From an uncultured Pelagibacteraceae bacterium (GTDB lineage: Bacteria > Pseudomonadota > Alphaproteobacteria > Pelagibacterales > Pelagibacteraceae), in NCBI GenBank assembly GCA_902610975.1, contig CACLXL010000002.1, positions 62,001 through 126,000 of the forward strand: 64,000 bases of DNA. Reading direction: 5' to 3'. The notes beneath the pieces are model-generated. The model ran no database searches. It was not told where the DNA came from and saw only the letters and a program-made list of their open reading frames with translations. This document shows, piece after piece, positions 19,995 through 27,886 of the stretch (position 1 is its first letter; each line of letters opens with the position of its first letter). Both the position numbers and the translations under genes were made by a program.

Positions 19995-20612
19995 TTATCT
20001 GTTATTATTTTCATCATCATTATTAGATGATTGATCTGTGTTTGATGATTGGTCTGTATTTTCTGATTGAGGTTCCTCTTGAGTAGTTTCTGTTGGTGTT
20101 TCCTCTTGAACTGGCTGTTCAGGTTCTGGCTGCGGTTCAGGTGTTGGTTCCTGTGATTGAGCTCTTGCAATATCTGCTGCACTTTGTGGAGATGGCTCTC
20201 TTCTCATAAAGAAATATATTCCAGCAGCAATAACTGCAATAGCACCTAGAATATACAACATGATATTTACAATACTTAATCCCTCTTTTTCTTCTTCAAT
20301 TGGTGTTTCTTCCGTAACTGGTTTTACTTCCTCTTCTTCAGGTTTAGCATCTTGTGCTTGGTTGGCTTCAGCGTTAACTTGTTCTTTTGGCTCTTCAGTT
20401 TGAGGAGCTGGCTCTGGTTCTGGCTCTGGCTCAGGTTCTGGCTCTGGTTCTGGCTCGGGTTCTGGTTCTGGTTCCTTTTTAGGCTCAGGAGCGGGTGTTG
20501 AAACTTCAGTTTTAGGTGCTTGAGCAACGTCTTCTTTATTTTTAATTATAGGATCTAATGTCCCTGTTACTACAAGAACTATACCAGCAGCTATAACTAT
20601 AATCGGATCCAT
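19995..20612 (-). CDS. Hypothetical acidic membrane protein with Glu-Pro repeats
   Basis: 205 aa, not recognised. A hydrophobic N-terminus (about 3-17) is followed by a rigid acidic repeat of alternating Glu and Pro (about residues 44-68), then a Glu/Gln-rich linker. A second transmembrane helix (about 117-136, ending FFMRRE) leads to a long Pro/Gln/Glu/Asn-rich tail. Alternating Glu-Pro stretches resemble extended spacers in periplasm-spanning proteins such as TonB, but no TonB domain is present. The gene is convergent with the nuclease gene with a 1-bp gap. Confidence 0.7.
   Translation of the reverse strand: MDPIIVIAAGIVLVVTGTLDPIIKNKEDVAQAPKTEVSTPAPEPKKEPEPEPEPEPEPEPEPEPEPEPAPQTEEPKEQVNAEANQAQDAKPEEEEVKPVTEETPIEEEKEGLSIVNIMLYILGAIAVIAAGIYFFMRREPSPQSAADIARAQSQEPTPEPQPEPEQPVQEETPTETTQEEPQSENTDQSSNTDQSSNNDDENNNR
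20411..20476 (-). repeat. 6-bp tandem repeat encoding (Glu-Pro)n
   Basis: About eleven consecutive hexamers of the form GNTCNG on the plus strand (mostly GCTCTG and GTTCTG) encode alternating Pro and Glu on the minus strand. The third-position differences alternate, which suggests an older, partly diverged array. It is notably GC-rich for this genome. The array can change length by slippage in units of two residues without shifting the frame. Confidence 0.8.
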
Positions 20613-20746
20613 GAGTCGGATTCTAAACTTTTGGTTTATTAAATCACCTTAATATGTGAACGTTTTGGGTGCTGTGTGAATAAAAAAATACGAAAATATT
20701 GAGATTTTAATGATAAAATTTACTTAAAATTTGATAGTATCAATTA

Positions 20747-20869
20747 ATGAATTCAATTTTTCTATTTTTTTTAACAGCATACATATTTTATTATCTTTTT
20801 AGACCTGTAACAAAAAAAGAAATAGAGAAATTTGAAAATCCTGATAACTGGTCAAATATGGGTCTTTAA
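20747..20869 (+). CDS. Possible small membrane protein, 40 aa
   Basis: Short frame starting MNSIFLFFLTAYIFYYLF, a single hydrophobic segment, then a charged tail VTKKEIEKFENPDNWSNMGL. It fills most of an otherwise empty gap and its last 18 bp overlap the convergent deacetylase gene. The order of hydrophobic helix, basic residues and acidic soluble tail looks like a real small membrane protein. No clear Shine-Dalgarno sequence is seen before the ATG, so the call is tentative. Confidence 0.4.
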   Translation: MNSIFLFFLTAYIFYYLFRPVTKKEIEKFENPDNWSNMGL

Positions 20870-21781
20870 CCCTTTAAGGTGCTCAATTATACTTTCAGAT
20901 AAAGCTTGTAAATCATAACCACCTTCCAAAAAAGAAATTACTCTTCCTTTTGAATGAATATTAGCAATTTCAGTTATTTTTTTTGTAATCGTAAAAAAAT
21001 CACTAGATTCTAAGTTTATATTTGCTAGAGGGTCTCTTTTATGGGCATCAAAACCAGCAGAAATTAAAATAACTTCTGGCTTAAACTTTTCTACAGGAGT
21101 TAAAACTTTTTTTTCGAAAGTATCGATAAATTCCTCACTTTTTATACCAGCCTTTAAAGTGGCGTTGTAAATATTACCTACACCACTTTCATTTTCAGCT
21201 CCAGTCCCAGGAAATAATGGAAATTCATGAGAAGATCCATAAGCAACAGACTTATCTTTATAAAATATTTCTTGGGTTCCATTGCCATGGTGAACATCAA
21301 AGTCAATAATGGCTACTTTTCCTATATCATATTTTTTTTGTAAATATCTTGCCGTAACTGCTACATTATTTATGAAACAAAAGCCGTTAGCGCGAACAGT
21401 TTCTGCATGATGTCCTGGGGGTCTAACTGCGCAAAAAACTCGTTCATTATTCTTAATTAGATCATCACAAGCAGCAATACCAGAGCCGCAAGATCTTAAA
21501 ATTGCATTCTCACTATTAGGACATAACATTGTATCTGCGTAAGGCTCTTTTTCAACACCGATAATTCCTTCTTTTGGAATATTAGCAAATATCTGTTCAA
21601 TATGTTTCTTAGGATGCACTAATGAAACTATCTCTAAATCCACCTTAGGAGCCTCTTTAAACTCTACTTTTAAATCAGATGATTTAATAGATTTTAAAAT
21701 ACTATCTAATCTTTCTTTTCTCTCTGGATGGCCTTGTCCATTAAATTTTAGTAAACAATCTGGATGACTGTATACAATCAT
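20852..21781 (-). CDS. Histone-deacetylase-family amidohydrolase
   Basis: 309 aa member of the arginase/deacetylase fold family (HDAC class II/acetylpolyamine amidohydrolase/AcuC-like). The catalytic His pair is H124-H125 (RPPGHHAE). The zinc ligands are D162, H164 (IDFDVHHGNGTQE) and D245 (SAGFDAHKRD). The N-terminal GHPERKERLDSI and the late FLEGGYDLQAL are also typical. Bacterial members deacetylate small molecules such as polyamines or act on acetylated lysines; the substrate here is unknown. It overlaps the SDR gene by 4 bp and is the last gene of a three-gene minus-strand operon. Confidence 0.9.
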   Translation of the reverse strand: MIVYSHPDCLLKFNGQGHPERKERLDSILKSIKSSDLKVEFKEAPKVDLEIVSLVHPKKHIEQIFANIPKEGIIGVEKEPYADTMLCPNSENAILRSCGSGIAACDDLIKNNERVFCAVRPPGHHAETVRANGFCFINNVAVTARYLQKKYDIGKVAIIDFDVHHGNGTQEIFYKDKSVAYGSSHEFPLFPGTGAENESGVGNIYNATLKAGIKSEEFIDTFEKKVLTPVEKFKPEVILISAGFDAHKRDPLANINLESSDFFTITKKITEIANIHSKGRVISFLEGGYDLQALSESIIEHLKGLKTHI

Positions 21782-22524
21782 TTTAAATTTTTAATTTTTC
21801 CACCATCTATCGAAAAGTTTTTAAAATTTGAATTTTTATCTTTAATAAGTTTATAAACTAAATTTGCAACTTCTTCAGGTTTTGTTGGTCTATTTATTTT
21901 CTCAACTTTGCACCTTTGTTGTAAGATTTGTTTAACACTTCTTTTAAATATTTTTGCATCTGTTTTTAAAAGTTTTTCTAGTCTGCTTGTTAAAGTCATA
22001 CCAGGATGAATTATCGATACAGAAACTTTATCAATTTTACCTTGCATAGCTAAAGCTTTTGAAAAATTATTTAAGGCTGAATTTACAGCGCCACCTATCA
22101 TAAATGTATTTGAGGGATTTCTAGCGGCCCCTCCTCCAATATTAATAACTTTTCCTTTGCTTCTTTTGAGGGCAGGCCAAAAAGCTCTACTTAATCTTAC
22201 TGCAGCTTTAAATTTTAAATTAAATCCATCTTCCCAGATATTGTCATTTAGATTTAAAAATTTTCCTCCCTTTGTTGCCCCTGCTACATTTATGAGATAA
22301 TCCAATTTTTTAATTTTTTTAGCAACTGAATTACATGCAGATAATGATCTCAAGTCTTTAGAAATGATTAAAGAATTTTTAGGAAATTTTAAATTCTTTT
22401 GAAAAGTTTTTAATTTACTTTTTGATCTTGAAACTAAAATAACTTTAATTTTTTTAACATTAAGCTTATCAGCTATTGCTGCTCCGATGCCTTGGCTAGC
22501 TCCTGTGATTAATGCTGTTTTCAT
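21778..22524 (-). CDS. Atypical short-chain dehydrogenase/reductase-like protein
   Basis: 248 aa with an SDR Rossmann fold. The cofactor motif TGASQGIG (8-15) and the NVAGA-type segment (about 79-83) are present. The catalytic Tyr-x3-Lys is not: the equivalent segment FMIGGAVNSAL aligns Gly144 and Asn148 with Tyr and Lys, and there is no tyrosine between residues 130 and 160. The substrate-side HPGMTLT motif is normal. It may bind NAD(P) without standard SDR chemistry. It overlaps both neighbours by 4 bp. Confidence 0.85.
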   Translation of the reverse strand: MKTALITGASQGIGAAIADKLNVKKIKVILVSRSKSKLKTFQKNLKFPKNSLIISKDLRSLSACNSVAKKIKKLDYLINVAGATKGGKFLNLNDNIWEDGFNLKFKAAVRLSRAFWPALKRSKGKVINIGGGAARNPSNTFMIGGAVNSALNNFSKALAMQGKIDKVSVSIIHPGMTLTSRLEKLLKTDAKIFKRSVKQILQQRCKVEKINRPTKPEEVANLVYKLIKDKNSNFKNFSIDGGKIKNLK

Positions 22525-23300
22525 AAGATCTTAATATTAATATCTCTTAAATTTTCGTAAGTCACAATAATTTTATCTTTCATATTAATTTTGTATGGTT
22601 GAGTCAAAGAACCGCAAAGTAGATAATCTCCTTTTTTAAAGCTTATATTTTTATCTTTAAACTCATCAACAAAAGCCTTTAATGAGTCTCTAGGATCTAT
22701 TCTCTTTGTACCAGTGAAATAGGGTTCAGTAACTTTGTCGTTGATTTTTAATCTAATTTTAATTTTATTAATATCTGTAGTTTGCCAATTCCTTATCTCT
22801 TCTCCTATAATTATCTTACCACCATTTCCATGGTCAGAAATTCCAAGATACATTTGAACTAGTTTATCAAATTTATTTTTTGAACTTTGTAAATATCTAG
22901 AAGATGTAATATCAATAGCTGTATATAATTTAAAATTATTCATCTTATTAAGTAATTCGCCATCAATTTTAATATCTTGATCAATTTCAAATGCATATTC
23001 ACATTCCAAGTTGGAGTAAGGGATTTCTGAATATTTAATCGTACAATTAGAAGGTAAAATAGTTTCTTTAAAAATTTTACCTGGAACAGGCCCATCAAAG
23101 CCTTCCTCTTTTTGAACTTCTTTTGCGACTGCCCCTATTTTCCAACCTACTGTTTTTTTATCCAATTCTTCATAAAATAAATTCAAAGCTTTGTATGCTT
23201 CATCTCGATTTTTAGGAATTTCATTTTTACTGAACCCATTTAGATCAACTAAAGTTTTCTTCATCCACGCGTTTGCTAATTCTGTGACTAACTTGTTCAT
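22521..23300 (-). CDS. 2-keto-4-pentenoate hydratase / fumarylacetoacetate-hydrolase-like protein
   Basis: 259 aa of the MhpD/2-oxopent-4-enoate hydratase group in the FAH superfamily. Visible are VGWKIGAVAK, the PVPGKIF loop, the metal-binding NLECEYAFEID region and the YLLCGSLTQP segment near the C-terminus. Family members hydrate or decarboxylate 2-oxo acids from aromatic meta-cleavage or related pathways. It is first in the minus-strand operon with the SDR and the deacetylase, and divergent from the DUF1907 gene over 51 bp. The substrate is not determined. Confidence 0.85.
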   Translation of the reverse strand: MNKLVTELANAWMKKTLVDLNGFSKNEIPKNRDEAYKALNLFYEELDKKTVGWKIGAVAKEVQKEEGFDGPVPGKIFKETILPSNCTIKYSEIPYSNLECEYAFEIDQDIKIDGELLNKMNNFKLYTAIDITSSRYLQSSKNKFDKLVQMYLGISDHGNGGKIIIGEEIRNWQTTDINKIKIRLKINDKVTEPYFTGTKRIDPRDSLKAFVDEFKDKNISFKKGDYLLCGSLTQPYKINMKDKIIVTYENLRDINIKIL

Positions 23301-23351
23301 AATAAAAATTATATTTAATTGATAAACTTCTTTAAATGATATTAATAGATT

Positions 23352-24314
23352 ATGGAATTAACAATCGAAAAAGCCAAGTTTCATCAAATTTCCTTAAAAC
23401 AAGTAAGCGAAGCTTTAAAAAAAGGTTTATCAAAAAACTATATTGAAGTTGATGTTTCAATTGTTAAATGTCCTGATCTAAGAAAGTGGGATTGCCCTGC
23501 TGAAGGTATAAGTGGAAACCAAAGAATTATAGATGTTGGAGGTGAACCATACATGCACGATAAAAGGTTCATAGGTACTGAATTTGATTATGAAGAAATA
23601 GCAAAAAGAATAGGCTCAGAAAAATCATATGCTTTAGGTGCGGGATCAGGAGCTATGTCGTGCTTAGAGGGTCACTGTGGAGAGCTTATCATTAATGAAA
23701 ATTTAATTACTAATGAGTCAAAATCAATAATTGCTCAAATTGATGAAAATAAAAAATGTAAATCAACTCCTTACAATCACCGAAAGCATGGCGGACTAGG
23801 AAATATCTTTTACTCCGAAGGAAAAAAAGGAGATGTTATAAAAATTAAAATTAAAGGAAGGTCGGGTGAGCAAGGCTCTTTACCTCAATCTATGAGAACT
23901 GCATTAATTGAAAATTTAGAAACAAATTTAAGTGTTGCATTAGGAGGTGTTTTTAGAATCTTAAATGGTAAGATTAAATCCCATGTCCAACCAGACTATG
24001 CAGATATAAAACACGAATATTATGATCCAAAACAAATGAAATGTGTTAAAGATTTTTTACAGTTTTACGAACCTATAGGACCACATTTTCAATGTTATTC
24101 AGTTTTATGGACTAATGATCCCTCTGGAGGAAAATTAGATTTAAGAGAGTCAGGAGAACACACTCATTTTCATTCTTACAAAGGTACTCAAGATGCCGGC
24201 CACTATCATTTCGATGTAACCCCTAATGAAATTGAATATGAATGCTATTTCAATACCGCCGAAGAAGTTCATAGAGTAAACAATATTTACAAGGAATTGA
24301 AAAATACTAATTAG
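23352..24314 (+). CDS. DUF1907 / C11orf54 (PTD012)-like putative ester hydrolase
   Basis: 320 aa protein resembling the eukaryotic C11orf54/PTD012 family, which is rare in bacteria. The family hallmarks are the N-terminal NYIEVDVSIVKCPDLR and FGLxxx-like IDVGGEPYMHD segments, the LGAGSGA loop and a C-terminal histidine cluster, H-T-H-F-H...H-Y-H-F-D at about residues 271-288. In PTD012 such histidines bind zinc and support esterase activity. It lies 17 bp before the PanB-like gene, suggesting a two-gene operon. The physiological substrate is unknown. Confidence 0.8.
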   Translation: MELTIEKAKFHQISLKQVSEALKKGLSKNYIEVDVSIVKCPDLRKWDCPAEGISGNQRIIDVGGEPYMHDKRFIGTEFDYEEIAKRIGSEKSYALGAGSGAMSCLEGHCGELIINENLITNESKSIIAQIDENKKCKSTPYNHRKHGGLGNIFYSEGKKGDVIKIKIKGRSGEQGSLPQSMRTALIENLETNLSVALGGVFRILNGKIKSHVQPDYADIKHEYYDPKQMKCVKDFLQFYEPIGPHFQCYSVLWTNDPSGGKLDLRESGEHTHFHSYKGTQDAGHYHFDVTPNEIEYECYFNTAEEVHRVNNIYKELKNTN

Positions 24315-24331
24315 TTTGATTAAATATAAAT

Positions 24332-25144
24332 ATGAAAAATATTTATACTTGGGCGGCTAATCCTGCAAAAAGAACTGTCACTGTAGGTGATATTATTGAA
24401 GCTAAAGGAAAAAAAATTCTTACACAAGTAACTGCAAATAATTCATTAGAGGCAAAAGCAGCTGAAGAAGCAGGTTTTGACATGATAATAGGAAGTGCTT
24501 CAAATGTTAAGAAGGTTCGGGAAGGATCCAAGTCTCTTTTTTATACGGCAGCCCTCGAACTACATAATTATCCTACAGCCGAGGATGTGTTACGTGGAGC
24601 CTTTAAAGCTTTAGAGAATGGTGCTGATGCGGTTATGACTGCCAGAAGTATGGATGTTGTTTCTATGCTTGCAAAAGAAGATGTTCCAGTTATGGGTCAT
24701 TTAGGTTTGGTTCCTAGAAAATCTACATGGATTGGTGGCTTAAGAGCTGTAGGTAAAACTGCTGATGAAGCATACGAACTATTTAAAAAATTTAAACGTT
24801 TAGAGGATGCTGGGGCCTTTTCAGCCGAATGTGAAGTTATTCCTGAAAATATTATGGGGGAAATATCAAAAAGGACAAGTATTGTAACTGTATCTCTAGG
24901 ATCTGGAAAAAAAGCAGATGTTATGTATCTATTCATGAATGATATCTGTGGAGAGCAAGAAAAGTCCCCTAGACATGCAAAAGCTTATACAAATTTAAAA
25001 AAGATGAAAGATGAAATTGAAATCGAAAGAGTTAGAGCCTTAAAAGCATTTATCAAAGATAGTTTAGAGGGGAAATTTCCTGGGCCTGAAAATTCAGTAA
25101 ATGTTAGTGAAGAAATTTTAGAAAATTTTAAAAAGAAACTTTAA
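24332..25144 (+). CDS. PanB-like (ketopantoate hydroxymethyltransferase-family) protein lacking catalytic residues
   Basis: 270 aa of the PEP mutase/PanB barrel superfamily. Clear PanB echoes are AAEEAGFDMIIGSASNV, PVMGHLGLVPRKS (H123) and EVIPENI. The PanB magnesium ligands are missing: GDS becomes GSA at 54-56, and the second Asp segment is deleted between about 75 and 90. The lysine of VKLEG is replaced in AVMTARS (M102). It is therefore unlikely to make ketopantoate and may be a C-C lyase with another substrate. It converges on the transporter gene with 4 bp overlap. Confidence 0.75.
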   Translation: MKNIYTWAANPAKRTVTVGDIIEAKGKKILTQVTANNSLEAKAAEEAGFDMIIGSASNVKKVREGSKSLFYTAALELHNYPTAEDVLRGAFKALENGADAVMTARSMDVVSMLAKEDVPVMGHLGLVPRKSTWIGGLRAVGKTADEAYELFKKFKRLEDAGAFSAECEVIPENIMGEISKRTSIVTVSLGSGKKADVMYLFMNDICGEQEKSPRHAKAYTNLKKMKDEIEIERVRALKAFIKDSLEGKFPGPENSVNVSEEILENFKKKL

Positions 25145-26067
25145 TCTTTTTTAATAGGAATAGTTGGGTGTCTTGCTGTTGAAGTAACAATGTTTTTCTT
25201 TAATTTTACTTCTCTCAAAACGATATATACACCTGCTGCAATTATTATTAAGTTTCCTATATAATTATTAATTGTAGGTATCTCATTAAAAACAACGTAA
25301 CCCAAAAATACACCTGCAAAAATTTGAGTATATAAAATTGATCCAAAAATCGCTCCAGGCAGGTGTCTTGCGGCATTGATAACAAATATCATAGCTGTTC
25401 CTCTAGAAATTCCAGAAATAGCGTTCAAAACTAAATCATTAAAAGTCATCTCTTTGAAAACAAAGAATACAAATATACCAGAAAACAATATCATAAAAAT
25501 CTTTCCGAATATTAAAAATGAGAACAAGCTTTCCTCATAACCATATTTTCTTACTATTAAATAACTTGCAGATGCAAAAATTGGGCACAACAAAGCTACA
25601 AATACGTAACTGTTAATTTCGGCTCCAAAAGGATTAATAGAAATAAGTGTACCGATAAAACCAATTACTATAGCAGTAAATCTTTTCCATCTAACAACTT
25701 CACCTAAAAATAAAACCGATCCGATGGTTATTAATAATGGTATTAAAAATACAATACTGTACATAGTAACCATTGGTAATAAATAGAATCCTGTGTAGGC
25801 AAAAAAAACAGCTAACACCATCGTTAAAGTTCTAAAAAAATGAATTTTTAAATTAGCACCCTTTAATTCTTTCCAGCCATCGAGGGTTTGGGTGTACAAA
25901 ATAATAGGTATAAGAGCAAACAAGGAGTTAATGAAAATTATCTGTATAATGTCGTAATCCTCAGCAATATATTTTACTATCGCGTCTTGAGTTACAAATA
26001 AAAAATATCCAAGACAAGCTAGAAAAAATTCGGGAAGATAATTCTTCTCCGATAATTTTGAATTCAT
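25141..26067 (-). CDS. EamA/DMT-superfamily transporter
   Basis: 308 aa with about ten predicted transmembrane helices in two EamA repeats, starting near FFLACLGYFLFVTQDAIVKYI. The second repeat contains the SYLIVRKYG and ILYTQIFAGVFLGYVVF stretches. The family covers metabolite and amino-acid exporters and permeases. The start shares one base with the stop of the PhyH-type gene, so the two should be co-translated. The substrate cannot be inferred, but the location downstream of the liv genes suggests a link to the same metabolite pool. Confidence 0.88.
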   Translation of the reverse strand: MNSKLSEKNYLPEFFLACLGYFLFVTQDAIVKYIAEDYDIIQIIFINSLFALIPIILYTQTLDGWKELKGANLKIHFFRTLTMVLAVFFAYTGFYLLPMVTMYSIVFLIPLLITIGSVLFLGEVVRWKRFTAIVIGFIGTLISINPFGAEINSYVFVALLCPIFASASYLIVRKYGYEESLFSFLIFGKIFMILFSGIFVFFVFKEMTFNDLVLNAISGISRGTAMIFVINAARHLPGAIFGSILYTQIFAGVFLGYVVFNEIPTINNYIGNLIIIAAGVYIVLREVKLKKNIVTSTARHPTIPIKKD

Positions 26068-27050
26068 TAAATAATATTTGCTAAATCTCTTTTAGTTCCT
26101 TTGAAAGTAGGAAGAGGATATTTATAAGACCATTTTCTTGGAATACATTTTACTTTAGCTTTTTCCCATAAAGCAATCCATTGTTTGTAATTTTGCACTT
26201 TGATTTTATTTTTGTTTTTGCTTTTGACAACAAAATTAGGTAATGGATCTCTTCCTGAAGGCTGACCTGCTTTATTATATCTCAAGTCCATACTTATTCT
26301 AAAATTTTTTGATTTATTTGGTAGTGAACAATGAAGTAGATATCTATTTAATAATATTATATCGCCGACGTCAGCTTCAAGAGGCACGGTTGATAATTTA
26401 TCAATTATTTCTTTGCCTCTAACTTCTACTTGTCCCTTACTTCCAAAATCGTGGTTAACAAGTCCAAATTTATGACTTTCTTTTACAGCAAGCATACAAC
26501 CATTTTCTATTCTTGTTTTAGTAAAAGGTATCCAACACGTTATTAAGTCAGTAACCTTCTGTCCTTTTTTATTCATAACACCGGCATCTTGATGCCAAGG
26601 AGTTCTTCCAACTAGGCCGTCATTTAAATTCTTTTTTGCAACACCTTTTTCAGGTTGTTTGATTCTTGAATTTTGACAAGGATTAGAAGCTATTTCGGGA
26701 CCTAGAATTTTTTCAACCTTATCTAAAATCTTTTTATTTTTAATTAAATTCCATATTGATTGACTTGCAAAAAAATCACTATTAGCGTTTATGTTTTTTT
26801 CAGGAAGTCTTATGTTAAAATATTGATCAAGTTCAGGAATATCTAAAGAAACCAAATATGAGTATTTTTTCTTAAACTCATAATTTAGTACTTTTACTTT
26901 GTCACTTTTAGGAACAAATCTATGAATGAGCCTATCCATGATAAAAGCCATATCATTTAAAATTGGTTCTAAATCCTCTTTATAATCTAAAACGCCCTTT
27001 AATCTTATGAAACCTTGTTTCTCAAAAATTTTTTTAATATTTTGGCTCAT
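26067..27050 (-). CDS. Phytanoyl-CoA dioxygenase (PhyH)-family protein
   Basis: 327 aa non-haem iron, 2-oxoglutarate-dependent oxygenase. The HxD pair is H153-D155 (TPWHQDAG), the distal iron ligand is H240 (LLHCSLPN) and the 2-oxoglutarate-binding arginine is R251 (NFRISMDLRY). The double-stranded beta-helix lies at about 145-260. It is 38 bp downstream of livG and directly upstream of the DMT transporter. PhyH-family bacterial enzymes hydroxylate fatty-acyl or small organic compounds; the substrate is unknown. Confidence 0.87.
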   Translation of the reverse strand: MSQNIKKIFEKQGFIRLKGVLDYKEDLEPILNDMAFIMDRLIHRFVPKSDKVKVLNYEFKKKYSYLVSLDIPELDQYFNIRLPEKNINANSDFFASQSIWNLIKNKKILDKVEKILGPEIASNPCQNSRIKQPEKGVAKKNLNDGLVGRTPWHQDAGVMNKKGQKVTDLITCWIPFTKTRIENGCMLAVKESHKFGLVNHDFGSKGQVEVRGKEIIDKLSTVPLEADVGDIILLNRYLLHCSLPNKSKNFRISMDLRYNKAGQPSGRDPLPNFVVKSKNKNKIKVQNYKQWIALWEKAKVKCIPRKWSYKYPLPTFKGTKRDLANII

Positions 27051-27088
27051 TGAATCGTAATGAATGGAAAAATAATATCAAATTCATT

Positions 27089-27886
27089 TTAGACTGCAAG
27101 TGCTTTTCTCATCTCTTCATCGTCCATTTTTTTACCCAAATACGCCTCGATTACAGCATTGTCATCTTTTACTTGAGCTGGAGTACCCTCTGCAATTTTC
27201 TGACCATGGTCAAAAACAGTTACTGAATTACAAGTATCCATTACGACCTTTAAAATATGCTCTATAATAATAAGGGTAAGGCCATATTTTTCTTTTAGCT
27301 GCATAATAATTTTCATTAAATTATCTACGTTGACTGGGGATAAACCTGCAGCTGGTTCGTCTAACATTAGTAATTTTGGTTTCATGGCGATTGCCCTTGC
27401 TAAAACTAATAATCTTCTCTGACCTCCAGAAAGTTCACTAGCATTTAGCTCTGCATAGTCTGCTAATCCTACAAAAGAAAGGAGTTCCATCATTTCCTCT
27501 TTGATAGCTCTTTCTTGATCCCAGATTTTTTTTCTTCCTATAACTGCATCGAAAAACTTATAAGGAACTCTAGTATGATACCCTGACATAACATTATCTA
27601 TAACTGTCATATCTTGATAAAGTCTTAGTAATTGGAACGTTCTTGATAAACCATAACCAGCAATCTCGTGTGGAGGTGTGTAAGTAATATCATGACCATC
27701 AAACTCAATATAGCTTCCAGGGTCGCTATCATAAATTCCTGAAACTAAATTAAAAAATGTACTTTTGCCTGAGCCATTGGGTCCAATTATTCCTCTAATT
27801 TCATTTTTTGGAAGTTCAAAATCAACTTTATTTATAGCTTTTAAACCACCAAATGATCTAGATAATTGTTTAGTTTTTAAAATCAT
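27089..27886 (-). CDS. livG: Liv-type ABC transporter ATP-binding protein LivG
   Basis: 265 aa ATPase of a branched-chain amino acid (HAAT) type importer. Walker A is IIGPNGSGKST, the signature is LSGGQRRLLVLARAI, Walker B is LLMLDEPAAG and the switch His is in IIIEHIL. The long insert before the signature (TRVPYKFF to the signature) and the C-terminal AYLGKK tail are typical of LivG. It overlaps livM by 4 bp. The other ATPase, livF, lies across the divergent promoter. Confidence 0.93.
   Translation of the reverse strand: MILKTKQLSRSFGGLKAINKVDFELPKNEIRGIIGPNGSGKSTFFNLVSGIYDSDPGSYIEFDGHDITYTPPHEIAGYGLSRTFQLLRLYQDMTVIDNVMSGYHTRVPYKFFDAVIGRKKIWDQERAIKEEMMELLSFVGLADYAELNASELSGGQRRLLVLARAIAMKPKLLMLDEPAAGLSPVNVDNLMKIIMQLKEKYGLTLIIIEHILKVVMDTCNSVTVFDHGQKIAEGTPAQVKDDNAVIEAYLGKKMDDEEMRKALAV

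Noticed and set aside
20411-20476. Hexamer array as a regulatory minisatellite
   Set aside because: It is in frame and encodes a regular Glu-Pro protein repeat, so a coding explanation is enough.
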